Counted from the stretch's first letter, positions 45,101 through 47,889 are shown. The stretch: DNA of 64,000 nucleotides from Euborellia annulipes (GCA_023213315.1 JAKCPI010015508.1:1-64000); one strand, 5' to 3'. Notes: generated from the letters alone by a model not told the origin. A program made the numbers and translations.

Positions 45101-47715
45101 AGATTCAGCGTAACGAGACTGCTTGCATGGGATCATCAGCATGAACAAGTGTAAGCATACTCTTATTTATATAGTATTAACTGAATTTTCTACTTTTTTT
45201 AATTTATTATTATTTTAGGTATTATCTCGGTATTCCTGAAAGCAAACCCGGAGAAATGCATCTTTATCGTGTTAGTTCAGTACCAGCTAGATCTGGGCTC
45301 AGTCAACCTTCTCCTACATGTCTTACATGTTCTCCTGAGGGGAGTTCTGCAGGGCAATTACCTTATTATGCCAGAACTAAAATGGCCAGTAGCTTGGAAA
45401 ATACATGGCGAGAGGACGATGACAGCGATGGTGAGACAAGTACAGAAACGCCAGTACCTATGCCCAAAAAAAAGAAAAAAGGTGATTTAGAAATTAATTT
45501 TAAAAAAAATTACTCCATTTTAATTATCTTTTTATTACAGAAAGTTATGCTCGCTCAATGATAGACGAATTAGTGAGACCATGTCGTTATCATAGTGGGG
45601 TGTTCAGCCCTACATTAGATTATCTTGTACTAGAATGTTTAGGTCCAGGAGTGCCGACAACCAAACTTTATTCTGTGAGGGGTCTCCCAGGACTAAAATT
45701 AATTACAACTCTTCAAAACAACACACGACTAGTGGACCGCCTGTCAAAAATGGCATTACCTCAGGTGATCATTTAAATACCAAACCATTAAGTATCATAT
45801 TCTCAAACAAATCGGAGTTTGAAAATTTAAACAAGTGTTTTAAAGTTTTTTATATTTCTAACCTTATCGGTTTGATTTAAAAAAGCCCTAATTACTGTTT
45901 TTCTTTTATTTAAGGTGAAAACATTTCCGGTACACATTTCTGGTGGGTACCATGCTCAAGTACGTTTGCATCTTCCTCCAGGACTTCGAGAAGAAGAAAT
46001 AACTCGCTATCCTCTGATAGTCCAAGTGTAAGTTTTAAATATACGCGATTTTTTAAAATTGTTATTTGTTATATTACATGTATTTTCAGGTATGGAGGAC
46101 CGGGGACACAATTAGTAACAGAACGATGGAAATTAGACTGGAATGCCTATGTGGCTGGCAATCGAGATATGATAGTTGCACAAATTGATGGTAGAGGAAC
46201 AGGTGGCCAAGGCTTTCAGATGATGCACGAACTTTATATGCGATTGGGCACAGTTGAAGTTGATGATCAACTCGAAGTCGCAGAGTAAGTTTTTAAAAAG
46301 AATTCATATATTTAAATATGACTTTGATAAATTTTTTATTTTTATATTTTAGATATTTGCGAGATACTTTGCATTTTGTGGATTCAAGACGAGTTGCCGT
46401 TTGGGGATGGAGTTATGGAGGTTTTGTAGCTGCAATGGCCTTAGCACGCGATCAGAATGTATTCCATTGTGGGGTATCAGTGGCTCCTTTAGTATCTTGG
46501 AAATTATACGGTTTGTATATATATGTAAAGGTGTATTAATTAATTTTAAAATTTAAATAATCTGAATATATTTTCGAAAATAATAAACAGATGACGATTG
46601 CATTCAGCCAATGCTGGATTATACCATATAGATGGCGCGAAAGTTTGTGTTTAACTCCAAAGGAATGACTGTAAATGGCGTTGACGTCGTTGCGGTCACT
46701 TGAGTCGGAGAAAGTGTACAGTACTTGAAAACCACTGCAAAATAAGCAGTCAAAACGTTGTACAGTATATATTTTTAATAAATAATTAATACAAAATGTG
46801 TTCTATAATTAAAAACTCCCATATAATTAAAATAATTTCAATTTTCTTCACGAATGTGTTTATTAAAGCATTTGTGGTTTGTATTATTATTATTATGGGA
46901 GTTTTTAATTATAGACCATATTTTGTATTAATTATTTATTAAAAATATATATACTGTACAACGTTTTGACTGCTTATTTTGCAGTGGTTTTCAAGTACTG
47001 TATACTTTCTCCGACTCAAGTGAACCAACCTCTAAGGGGTCGCAACGACGTCAGCGCCATTTACAGTCATTCCTTTGGAGTTAGACACAAACTATTCTAT
47101 ACTCATTCCCATGAAGTCCTTCTTTGTCATTGTTAGCGATGCTCCTTGGACAAAAATATTTATATAGAATTTTGACTATTTAATCATTATTTGGTTATAG
47201 ATTCTGCATATACAGAGAGGTATATGGGCCTGCCAAACGTCACTGGTAATTATAAAGGCTATGAAGAATCTGATTTAACTAGAAGAGCTGAAATGCTTCG
47301 AGATAAAATGTTATATCTAGTACACGGGACTGCCGACGATAACGTTCATTTCCAACAGAGTATGGCTTTAGCCAAAGCATTAGCAGCCAAAGGCGTTCTC
47401 TTCCGACAACAGGTAATCAATTCTATTCGAGAACAGGAAAAAAAGAAATCCAACCCTTTAATGTATCTTATTCTTTTTCTATTGATTCGTTTTTCCTTTA
47501 AAAAGTTGATAGATGTTGTCAAACAAAGAACATCTTTCTAATTCATCCATTAATCTTATTTCTTTATTTAGGTCTATCCAGATGAGAGTCACAGTCTGAG
47601 TGGCGTCAAGAGACATTTATATCGTTCGATGTTAAACTTCCTGGACGACTGTTTCCGAAAGCAAGTGCCTCCTGATGTGAAAGCAGGACTTCGAAACGGA
47701 GGCGTGGGTGAATAA
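6032..47715 (+). CDS. Membrane-type dipeptidyl peptidase, S9B (DPP4/DPP10-like), 14 exons, 5' partial
   Basis: This gene encodes a prolyl-specific serine exopeptidase of the DPP4 family, normally a type II membrane protein with a beta-propeller and an alpha/beta-hydrolase domain. Fourteen exons join in one frame: 6032-6126, 23791-23865, 33481-33533, 40651-40862, 44380-44546, 44612-44851, 44921-45150, 45219-45481, 45541-45764, 45915-46027, 46090-46284, 46353-46510, 47201-47412 and 47572-47715. They give 792 residues. The triplet E144-E146 (WLYEEEIL) matches the DPP4 double-glutamate motif. The nucleophile is S642 (GWSYGG), the acid D720 (HGTADDNVHF) and the base H752 (DESHSL). The Ser-Asp and Asp-His spacings (78 and 32) equal those of human DPP4 (630, 708, 740). 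The presence of Ser argues against a DPP6/DPP10-type inactive protein. The cytoplasmic tail and membrane anchor are missing and probably lie left of the window. A lysine/acid-rich insertion of about 60 residues follows the CLTC motif. In insects it could be the omega orthologue or a paralogue. Confidence 0.93.
6732..6972. repeat. Long inverted repeat (fold-back), arms of about 95 bp
   Basis: The left arm runs from about 6,732 to 6,828 and its reverse complement from about 6,876 to 6,972, with a loop of about 48 bases. Diagnostic paired blocks are CTCCACGAAATGAAAC with GTTTCATTTCGTGGAG, and AACAGTTTCGGTTTTAATGA with its complement. I see no clear target duplication. Confidence 0.85.
8850..9110. 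mobile_element. Palindromic MITE, best copy of the ATATGGACCCTG family
   Basis: The terminal inverted repeats are nearly perfect over about 38 bp. The left end reads ATATGGACCCTGTTATGCAA and the right end is its complement (TTGCATAACAGGGTCCATAT). TA-rich flanks would fit a mariner-type insertion. Other copies lie at 13,340-13,544 (one end missing) and 26,347-26,816 (carrying a nested insertion). Confidence 0.82.
10052..10441. mobile_element. TIR element built of GGCCGAAACCGAAAC units
   Basis: The ends are TAGGGTCCGACCGAA and TTCGGTCGGTTCCTA, a terminal inverted repeat. Inside each end are repeated units of the type GGCCGAAACCGAAAC. The flanks ATGTAAAT and AAATAAAT match at 6 of 8 positions, which is weak support for an 8-bp hAT-type duplication. 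A second, inverted copy begins at 37,484. Confidence 0.7.
10830..11000. promoter_or_regulatory. Non-repetitive, GC-richer intronic block (candidate cis-regulatory element)
   Basis: This block is clearly less AT-rich than its surroundings and is not repeated in the window. It has no open frame with splice sites. It contains an ATCGATAT motif, a CACCTG E-box and a TAATTA-type homeodomain core near its right edge. The regulatory role is an inference from composition and position in a giant 5' intron. Cross-species conservation would decide it. Confidence 0.25.
12055..12615 (+). repeat. Family A dispersed repeat
   Basis: This nearly complete copy runs from the GAGATTTTGATATACAG block, through GTGGTTTTCGCGACATGGTC, to a truncated hairpin end near AAAAATCTGGTGCTTCCAGT. 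It shows substitutions but no insertion. Confidence 0.8.
13340..13544. mobile_element. Palindromic MITE, truncated copy
   Basis: This is an inverted copy of the element at 8,850-9,110. It keeps the interior and one terminal repeat (TTGCATAACAGGGTCCATAT) and lacks the other end. Confidence 0.75.
13566..13831 (+). mobile_element. tRNA-derived SINE, full-length copy
   Basis: The head carries an A box (TGGCGTAGTAGG) and a B box (GTGGGTTCGGACCCC), which together form a polymerase III internal promoter. The body contains the TTTGGATACCAGATGGCTTA palindrome. The tail is GTGAATG-rich and ends in an A run at 13,820-13,831. It would be transcribed by polymerase III and mobilised by a LINE. Confidence 0.85.
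15014..15135 (+). mobile_element. Second tRNA-like SINE family
   Basis: The sequence GTGGCCTAGTGCAAAGGATA resembles a tRNA D-arm/A box. TGGGTTCGATTACCC is a canonical B box with a paired T-stem. The anticodon region does not fold as a normal tRNA, and the sequence continues into ATGAGTTTGTCCCACCAACA and an A-rich tail. I therefore read it as a SINE head and not as a tRNA gene. Confidence 0.6.
15222..15712. repeat. Family B fold-back repeat
   Basis: A large imperfect inverted repeat is centred near 15,450. Both arms hold 'GATGAAATTTGGTATATGCT' or its relative, AACTTTTGGAGTAAATACGT, and AAGTACTTTAC-like blocks. A CA microsatellite lies at its right edge (15,690-15,712). To the right, up to about 15,830, it continues into the family A-like head (GACTCAGGGAGGTC). 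A second copy at 20,555-21,170 is split by a hAT-like element. Confidence 0.8.
16701..17027 (+). pseudogene. C-terminal fragment of a LINE reverse-transcriptase protein
   Basis: A 108-codon open frame ends at the stop TGA at 17,025-17,027. Its landmarks are LDHRRRVSALSLFYRYYDG, YSRNTREASSQHP, FVPMTSRDWNKLPASIFP and a final FKSNLNSHLL. These are the conserved C-terminal segment of many LINE polyproteins, as in CR1/RTE-like elements, just after the thumb region. There is no splice site at the left edge, and the upstream reverse transcriptase is missing. It is a 5'-truncated insertion, and a family A copy abuts its 3' end. Confidence 0.7.
17045..17755 (+). repeat. Family A dispersed repeat, most complete plus-strand copy
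   Basis: It begins in the hairpin TTTACTTTCTCTTACC and the AGAGAGAAAGTATTGGATTC return arm. It includes a GT microsatellite (about 17,202-17,232), the ACTAGCACTTTACTGATTCA core and GAAATGGTTGCCATGGTATC. It ends in the long hairpin whose arms are AATCTGGTGTGAC and GTCACACCAGATT (17,640-17,752). The segment ACAACTTTCGATTACCGAAG is tandemly repeated here. This copy defines the family. Confidence 0.88.
19135..19655. repeat. Inverted-repeat element with AT-rich interior
   Basis: The left end carries TCATTTCATGTCAAATCATC, then CAGCCATGCAACCCATCATCTC. The right end carries the complementary GAGATGGTGGGTTACATGAC and GATGATTTGACATGGAATG. The arms are about 45 bp with a few mismatches. The interior is non-coding. 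No certain target duplication is visible. Confidence 0.75.
20150..20425 (+). repeat. Family A dispersed repeat, 5' part only
   Basis: The copy shows the GATGTCGAGATTTTGATAGA block, 'GAACAAAATATCTCAAGGAC' and the start of the core (AAAGTTCTAGTACTCTAGTG). It then breaks off into a T run and the family B copy. Confidence 0.7.
20430..21170 (+). repeat. Family B repeat, second copy, split by a hAT-like element
   Basis: It starts at CTTTCTCGTATAGAATATAA and carries a head similar to family A (GATTTTGATGTTTCTCC, CTGAGTCCAAAAACACC). The family B body follows (ACACGATTGCTTAAAAACC, ATGAAATTTGGTATATACTC). After the insertion at 20,621-20,910 it resumes at CTCCTTACACTAAAATTG and runs into the AACTTTTGGAGTAAATACGT arm. 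Confidence 0.8.
20621..20910. mobile_element. hAT-like miniature element with perfect TIR and target duplication
   Basis: The ends CATGGGCGTACCCAG and CTGGGTACGCCCATG are perfect 15-bp inverted repeats. CTCCTTAC flanks both sides (20,613-20,620 and 20,911-20,918). It sits inside a family B copy, and the uninterrupted sequence at about 15,290 and 15,640 confirms the empty site. It is 290 bp and non-coding, with C tracts near both ends. Confidence 0.93.
22452..22997 (-). CDS. Candidate nested antisense gene for a 37-residue membrane micropeptide
   Basis: On the minus strand ATGTCAAG at 22,997-22,990 is followed by the donor GTAAAT. After a 436-base intron, TTAATTTCAG leads to the exon 22,553-22,452. 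The joined frame reads MSSFVFGFYIYSVLGFCVNV and then LYNYVLYIYFTGETSKL. Residues 4-30 form one strongly hydrophobic, tyrosine-rich helix with a short polar tail. The codons favour C-ending TAC, TTC and GTG, unlike the surrounding AT-rich DNA, which supports real coding. A stop codon comes directly after Leu37 if the exon reads on (22,451-22,449). The same bases also form a donor (CT|GTAAGT), so the peptide could instead be the N-terminus of a longer protein. I do not recognise the family. The 5' leader (about 22,998-23,210) contains an upstream ATG frame and a GC-rich patch. It lies antisense inside dipeptidyl peptidase intron 1. Confidence 0.5.
23474..23640. repeat. Short inverted-repeat element
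   Basis: GTTTACAGGGCAATATTTCC (followed by AAAT) at the left and ATTTGGAAATATCGCCTTGT (followed by AAAC) at the right are inverted repeats of about 24 bp with two mismatches. They enclose about 120 bases. It lies 150 bases before the second peptidase exon. Confidence 0.7.
23791..23865 (+). CDS. Dipeptidyl peptidase exon 2 of those visible
   Basis: This exon has exactly 25 codons between TCTGTTTCAG and GTAATATT. It begins KRINPVRFMLSPDHRYILLA, the first propeller-blade motif of DPP4-like proteins. Both junctions are phase 0. Confidence 0.88.
24320..24720 (+). repeat. Family A dispersed repeat, 3'-truncated
   Basis: The copy starts with the hairpin TTTACTTTCTCTTACCTCTA and GAGAGAGAAAGTATTGGATT. 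It runs through GAACAAAATATCTCAAGATC and TACTTTACTGATGTACTTTT, and breaks off after TTTAAAATGTATAATCTCAT. Confidence 0.8.
25556..25700 (+). mobile_element. tRNA-derived SINE, second body type
   Basis: AGCGGTTAGCATGCTGGCC resembles an A box region and CGGGTTCACATCCTG a B box. The body AAATAGGGAAGGGGTGTAAA plus TGGCCTTCGATTCTGAAAAA is shared, in inverted form, with 32,830-32,975, 37,265-37,370 and 63,045-63,195. It ends in an AAATAAAAT-type tail. Confidence 0.7.
26347..26816. mobile_element. Palindromic MITE copy carrying a nested hairpin element
   Basis: The outer element is the ATATGGACCCTG family (ends ATATGGATCCTGTTATGC and GCATAACAGTGCTCATAT). Its interior (CATTGGATTATATATAAG and onward) is interrupted at about 26,428-26,625. 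Compare the uninterrupted copy at 8,850-9,110. Confidence 0.8.
26428..26625. mobile_element. AT-armed hairpin element with GC-rich core
   Basis: The arms ATTTAAATAAGCGAAAAATG and CATTTTTCGCTTATTTAAAT are perfect complements and flank a GC-rich core of about 95 bases. The core itself starts and ends in near-complementary GTACCGCCGGG and CCCGGCGGTAC. To the left is the leader CATATGTTGGTCCATGAAGT, shared with the copy at 32,250. The cores of the two copies are homologous but inverted relative to their leaders. Confidence 0.75.
27398..27560 (+). mobile_element. tRNA-derived SINE, second body type
   Basis: CCTGGGTTCGCTTCCCG is a B box. The body AAATAGGGATGGGGTTTAAA plus TGGCTTTAGATGATACC matches the family at 25,556. 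The tail is an AATAAAAT-rich end. Confidence 0.7.
27950..28085. repeat. AT-armed hairpin element with tRNA-like core
   Basis: The arms TTAATTCATACACCCGAAAA (then AGGTAA) and TTACCTTTTTCGGGTGTATG (then AATTAA) are near-perfect complements. The core of about 60 bases read on the minus strand contains GTGGTTCAACTCTCGGC, which resembles a polymerase III B box/T-arm. Its organisation resembles the hairpins at 26,428 and 32,250, but the arm sequence differs. Confidence 0.7.
28363..28372 (-). terminator. Poly(A) signal of the Ly6 gene
   Basis: Two overlapping AATAAA hexamers on the minus strand lie about 13-22 bases after the Ly6 stop codon. Confidence 0.55.
28385..28596 (-). CDS. Ly6 gene exon 3
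   Basis: After TTTTTTAG it encodes the C-terminal finger (residues 65-133), including WECDTDRCN and the hydrophobic anchor signal, and ends at TGA (28,387-28,385). Confidence 0.85.
28385..30906 (-). CDS. Ly6/uPAR three-finger protein, GPI-anchored, three exons, nested antisense
   Basis: Exons 30906-30837, 28782-28663 and 28596-28385 join with phase-1 introns into a complete frame of 133 residues. Residues 1-23 are a signal peptide (MKQIPLIIIFASLIVFGFIH). The mature chain has CFVC at 27-30, then C40, C51, C57, C74, C100 and C105, with the terminal CDTDRCN motif that marks the Ly6 fold. The tail 112-130 is hydrophobic and follows a small-residue site near G108-S109, as for GPI attachment. Eight cysteines are present instead of the usual ten: the one normally next to C100 is a Glu, and its partner is missing, so a whole disulphide seems lost. 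N36 and N68 are possible glycosylation sites. Insect members act in septate junctions, channel regulation or trafficking; this member's role is unknown. It lies wholly within peptidase intron 2. Confidence 0.88.
28663..28782 (-). CDS. Ly6 gene exon 2
   Basis: This 120-base exon lies between ATTTTAG and GTGAGT. It encodes the first two fingers with CFVC, C40, C51 and C57. Confidence 0.87.
28960..29262. mobile_element. PIF/Harbinger-like MITE with TAA target duplication
   Basis: The ends GGGGTCGTCCACATATCACG and GTATGTGGACGACCCC are inverted repeats, extended by GTAACGCTTT and AAAGCGTTAC. TAA flanks both sides (28,957-28,959 and 29,263-29,265), the 3-bp duplication typical of PIF/Harbinger. 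It lies in intron 1 of the Ly6 gene. Confidence 0.8.
29878..30425 (-). repeat. Family A dispersed repeat, minus orientation
   Basis: Read on the plus strand it begins with the AAATCTGGTGTGTGTGGTCG hairpin end. It continues through TACATCAGTAAAGTACTAGT and TGTTCACAGACACTCAGACA, and ends at the CCAATACTTTCTCTATAG hairpin (AGGAGAAAGTAAAAA). It lies in intron 1 of the Ly6 gene. Confidence 0.82.
30837..30906 (-). CDS. Ly6 gene exon 1 (signal peptide)
   Basis: The start ATG at 30,906-30,904 follows ACGAAA. The exon ends ATAGAAG before the donor GTAGGT. A TCAGT initiator-like motif lies about 20-25 bases upstream on the minus strand and a TATATA box-like sequence about 45 bases further. Confidence 0.82.
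31520..32075 (-). repeat. Family C repeat sharing the family A head
   Basis: The right part has the family A/B head on the minus strand (GATTCAGGGGACCTCAAAAC, then ACACACACACACAGACATCA). The body differs: it holds TTTATGGGTGCAAAATTTCA and two GCTCC-CTAATG-CCGATGTT units. It ends at GGTAAGAGAAAGTAAAAATT. Confidence 0.6.
32170..32201. repeat. AAT microsatellite
   Basis: This is a run of about nine to ten AAT units. Confidence 0.85.
32250..32606. mobile_element. AT-armed hairpin element, larger copy
   Basis: The leader (CATGTGTTGGTCCCTGAAGT, CAACCAAGTATTTATTAAT) is followed by about 150 bases of extra sequence. The leader end is then repeated (AACAAGTATTTATTAATTTA), followed by the arm TAAGCGAAAAAGGTA and a core of about 75 bases. 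The return arm (CTTTCGCTTATTTAAATTAA) ends with TAAATACTTGGTTGTATG. The core is homologous to that at 26,500 but inverted. Confidence 0.72.
32690..32975 (-). mobile_element. SINE of the second body type, minus orientation, with a partial tandem
   Basis: The body GGCATCTAAGGCCATTTAGA plus CCCCACCCATATTTATTTC is followed by the head with GGGACGGGAAGAACCGAGAA, a decayed B box. A separate head fragment (GGACGGGAAGCGAAAACC) lies just to the left. Confidence 0.62.
33481..33533 (+). CDS. Dipeptidyl peptidase exon 3 of those visible
   Basis: This 53-base exon lies between TTATTTTCAG and GTGAGT. It encodes LYRYSYLAQYTVYDIST, the classic 'Y-x-A-x-Y-x-x-Y-D' propeller segment, and ends in two bases of a Gly codon. 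Confidence 0.88.
33964..34232 (+). mobile_element. tRNA-derived SINE with target duplication
   Basis: This is a full-length copy with A box TGGCGTAGTTGG, B box-like GGGGCTCGGATCCC, the TTTGAATACCAAATGGCTTA palindrome, and the GTGTGAGTG tail with an A run. AATTAAATCT occurs immediately before the head and again after the A run, which supports insertion by target-primed reverse transcription. Confidence 0.85.
34990..35035. repeat. Left end of a hAT-like element with a G tract
   Basis: CAGGGGCATATATAAG followed by about 21 G resembles the left end of the elements at 43,819 and 61,541. The matching right end was not found. Confidence 0.5.
35098..37116 (-). mobile_element. 5'-truncated Jockey-like non-LTR retrotransposon
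   Basis: The minus-strand element ends 3' in a TAAA-repeat tail (35,098-35,134) after about 250 bases of 3' UTR. It starts abruptly near 37,114 inside the polyprotein, so the endonuclease and any ORF1 are missing. 5' truncation of this kind is normal for LINE insertion. The left flank is a fragment of the mariner-like MITE seen at 5,209. Confidence 0.88.
35389..37113 (-). CDS. Reverse transcriptase of Jockey-like element, open but lacking its N-terminus
   Basis: The frame is open for 574 codons from the truncation point, with the first Met at 37,038. Domain landmarks in order are GSGTDGIPSIFVKSC, VVPIFKSGHKNIVENYRPIS, EQFGFIPGRSAESGL, VYTDFSKAFDRINHNIL, GVPQGSHLGPLLFIIFVND and the catalytic YADD (FSIYADDLKIY). 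The thumb follows (VRDLGVVLD). The C-terminus has the usual LVRPHLEYASVCWSP and RIESVQKRFFHFI motifs. The whole reverse-transcriptase core is free of stops and shifts, so the insertion is recent. Without the endonuclease and 5' promoter it should not be autonomous. Confidence 0.9.
   Translation of the reverse strand, partial: KQIPLNIKKFWAYVSSFKKNRIPQCMEYNGTISSNGEEITNMFARHFHTMFSSLTNDDNMTFRYNTNINLSSITICETEVVEIILKLNENLGSGTDGIPSIFVKSCLTSLSYPLTLIYNKSLSEGYCPSIWKKALVVPIFKSGHKNIVENYRPISKLCIFEKIFEKIIYKTLFMTVKNILIREQFGFIPGRSAESGLVQYTDDIWKSMENRHQVDSVYTDFSKAFDRINHNILIKKLEALGIRGSLLKWFGSYLVDRYQATVVNGYQSKFVSVSSGVPQGSHLGPLLFIIFVNDIAQCFRFAKFSIYADDLKIYSIIRNTDDCYSLQSDLDRLSHYVRMNGLSLNIKKCSVISFTRNRNEINFKYNIAQQELNKVASVRDLGVVLDSKLIFDTHIDLIVKKSFKMLGFLLRIGKRFSNASTFVNLYNTLVRPHLEYASVCWSPHYQIHINRIESVQKRFFHFINRKFRNFTLTQLSLEKRRTYFDFLFLYKIINNCIDASHILERFGFRVPSRETRSNDLFTLWQCRTNASMFSPINRICITYNNFDRDHDLPDLFSCSLVSFKRKIKGVLYNT
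37484..37968. mobile_element. Nested GGCCGAAAC-type element
   Basis: It starts TAGGAACCGGCCGAATAATC and contains several GGTTTCGGCC units. Its right end is cut at TATGGTTTCGGCC by the next element. The full copy is at 10,052-10,441. Confidence 0.7.
37969..38215. mobile_element. Nested hAT-like element with G/C tracts
   Basis: It starts CAAGGGCGGATACAAGG and ends near GAGAAACACCTCTGG. It is the same family as 4,286-4,526, but it lacks the last bases of the right end. Confidence 0.7.
38997..39200 (-). other. Possible first exon of an unidentified antisense gene
   Basis: This non-repetitive, GC-richer block ends on the minus strand in the donor CTAG|GTATTT at 38,996. An ATG at 39,064 opens a frame of 22 codons (MSFLHDCFHFKNADLQPYLH, then LP) that stays open to the donor. 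A GGTCAGTGAAC motif near 39,160 resembles an arthropod initiator. No following exon was identified between here and 33.5 kb. It could instead be a non-coding leader, possibly of the Ly6 gene 8 kb downstream. Confidence 0.3.
39285..39438 (-). repeat. Family A hairpin end
   Basis: The arms AAATCTGGTGTGACTGGTC and GCTTGTCACACCAGATTTTT form the characteristic hairpin. They are followed by TTTTGTGTCGAGATATATTT and the AATTCAAGATGTAAAATTT block in which the SINE inserted. Confidence 0.8.
39439..39701 (-). mobile_element. tRNA-derived SINE with 14-bp target duplication
   Basis: On the minus strand this is a full copy of the SINE at 13,566, including a B box seen on the plus strand as GGGTCCGAACCCGCG. 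AAGATGTAAAATTT occurs on both sides (39,426-39,439 and 39,702-39,715). This is the best evidence in the window that the SINE family moves by LINE machinery. Confidence 0.88.
39702..40005. repeat. Family A, rearranged remainder
   Basis: The minus-orientation stretch AAACATGGGAAAATATTTAT continues to about 39,765. A plus-orientation piece then runs from CCACTTTACTCTTTTACTTC to the AAAATCTGGTGGGACAAGCA hairpin arm at about 40,000. The join of two orientations suggests a half-deleted inverted pair. Confidence 0.65.
40651..40862 (+). CDS. Dipeptidyl peptidase exon 4 of those visible
   Basis: It follows ATCTTTTCAG and encodes DLIRVTHVPDHNGHPFLIHA and so on, ending in PDWLYE at the start of the double-glutamate motif. 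It contains the propeller segments WTPRGHGLVLVHNYDIFYR and ISHGVPDW. The donor is GTGAGA. Confidence 0.9.
41095..41735 (-). repeat. Family A dispersed repeat, near-complete minus copy
   Basis: It begins with the full hairpin (AAATCTGGTGTGACTGGTTG to GTTGTCACACCAGATTTTTT) and passes through GAGTACAAGAGTAGTGTGCT. The core contains a short duplication (TTTTAATCAAAATCGTTGGA occurs twice, about 41,396 and 41,485). It ends at CCAATACTTTCTCTAGGTAA. Confidence 0.83.
41901..42264. repeat. Very long inverted repeat (arms of about 165-175 bp)
   Basis: The left arm runs from 41,901 to 42,065 and the right from 42,088 to 42,264. Paired blocks include CACAATACATTTATTATGTA with its complement TACATAATAAATGTATTGTG, and GGGTGAGTTGCTCATTGACT with AGTCATTGAGCAACTCACCC. 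The loop is only about 22 bases, so the transcript would fold into one long hairpin. Confidence 0.88.
42435..43015 (+). repeat. Family A copy eroded by many tiny deletions
   Basis: Block order matches the 17,045 copy, but small 1-5 base losses occur throughout. For example, TTGCATGTAACAAAAT stands where the family has TTGCCATGGTAACAAAAT. The missing bases are often C or CA. A G tract lies at 42,557-42,569. Confidence 0.75.
43819..44256. mobile_element. hAT-like element with perfect 8-bp duplication
   Basis: The ends CAGGGGCGTATACAAG and CTATATACACCCCTG are inverted repeats. TTCCTTTA flanks both sides (43,811-43,818 and 44,257-44,264). The interior has many CGGAAAAAATTT-type units and C/G tracts. 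It ends only 123 bases before the next peptidase exon. Confidence 0.9.
44380..44546 (+). CDS. Dipeptidyl peptidase exon 5 of those visible
   Basis: After TTGATTTCAG it completes the glutamate motif (EEEIL). It then encodes VWMSDDGHLMLYATFNDT, the conserved propeller strand, and GKIYPEIRSLRYPK. The donor is GTGAGT. Confidence 0.92.
44612..44851 (+). CDS. Dipeptidyl peptidase exon 6 of those visible, GC splice donor
   Basis: It has 80 codons after TTTTTTCTAG: PGTANPTVTLSVADL, EYYFTTVSWISVTEVFVAWL and ending CKSPMWYCQE. The frame closes 10 bases into the intron (TAA at 44,861-44,863), so splicing must occur by GAG|GCAAGA at 44,852. This is a GC-AG intron of 69 bases. Confidence 0.88.
44921..45150 (+). 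CDS. Dipeptidyl peptidase exon 7 of those visible
   Basis: It starts TQRINGDGHGWVDG and contains FAPDSQSYVAIAPIRDG and RFSVTRLLAWDHQHEQ. The donor is GTAAGC. Confidence 0.92.
45219..45481 (+). CDS. Dipeptidyl peptidase exon 8 of those visible, with charged insertion
   Basis: It starts YYLGIPESKPGEMHLYRVSS, then CLTC. It continues with a stretch absent from DPP4: SSLENTWREDDDSDGETSTE and five lysines at the end. The donor GTGATT is weak. Confidence 0.88.
45541..45764 (+). CDS. Dipeptidyl peptidase exon 9 of those visible
   Basis: It encodes RPCRYHSGVFSPTLDYLVLE and CLGPGVPTTKLYSV, the last propeller blade before the hydrolase domain. It ends LSKMALPQ. Confidence 0.92.
45915..46027 (+). CDS. 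Dipeptidyl peptidase exon 10 of those visible
   Basis: It encodes VKTFPVHISGGYHAQVRLHL and PPGLREEEITRYPLIVQ, the linker into the alpha/beta-hydrolase domain. Confidence 0.92.
46090..46284 (+). CDS. Dipeptidyl peptidase exon 11 of those visible
   Basis: It contains the conserved YGGPGTQ, AQIDGRGTGGQG and LGTVEVDDQLEVA segments of the hydrolase domain. Confidence 0.94.
46353..46510 (+). CDS. Dipeptidyl peptidase exon 12 of those visible (catalytic serine)
   Basis: It carries RRVAVWGWSYGGFVAAMALA with the nucleophilic serine, then CGVSVAPLVSWKLY. The donor is GTTTGT. Confidence 0.94.
46640..47095. repeat. Inside-out pair of fold-back element arms in intron 12
   Basis: Two arms of the family seen intact at 53,862-54,400 lie here with their outer ends facing inward. 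The left arm ends AAAAACTCCCAT (about 46,825) and the right arm starts ATTATGGGAGTTTTT (about 46,890). The arms also share TAATTAATACAAAATGTG and GACGTCGTTGC-like blocks. The whole lies inside a 690-base intron whose neighbours are 60-160 bases. Confidence 0.82.
47201..47412 (+). CDS. Dipeptidyl peptidase exon 13 of those visible (catalytic aspartate)
   Basis: It encodes SAYTERYMGLP (substrate-pocket tyrosine region) and LYLVHGTADDNVHFQQSMAL with the catalytic Asp. The donor is GTAATC. Confidence 0.94.
47572..47715 (+). CDS. Dipeptidyl peptidase last exon (catalytic histidine)
   Basis: It encodes VYPDESHSLSGVKRHLYRSM with the catalytic His, and LNFLDDCFRK. It continues about 15 residues past the family core to the stop TAA at 47,713-47,715. 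Confidence 0.94.
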   Translation, partial: VYPDESHSLSGVKRHLYRSMLNFLDDCFRKQVPPDVKAGLRNGGVGE

Positions 47716-47883
47716 CAGCCAGTAACAAGTAACAAAATAAACACCGAAAAATCGGGAAATGAAAACTCTCTACCTGAACTTTCGATGTCCTCTTTTACAT
47801 TTTACAAATTATTATTATTACAATTATTAAAATTAATATTATATATAATTGAAATTATTAGACCCTAATTTTAGGGTGTGAGC

Positions 47884-47889
47884 AATAAA
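47884..47889 (+). terminator. Poly(A) signal of the dipeptidyl peptidase gene
   Basis: AATAAA lies about 170 bases after the stop codon. An earlier AATAAA at about 47,737 is an alternative. Confidence 0.5.

Noticed and set aside
45635..45880. Alternative-frame open stretch overlapping a peptidase exon
   Set aside because: It is a shadow of the real exon at 45,541-45,764, whose other frame continues the peptidase.
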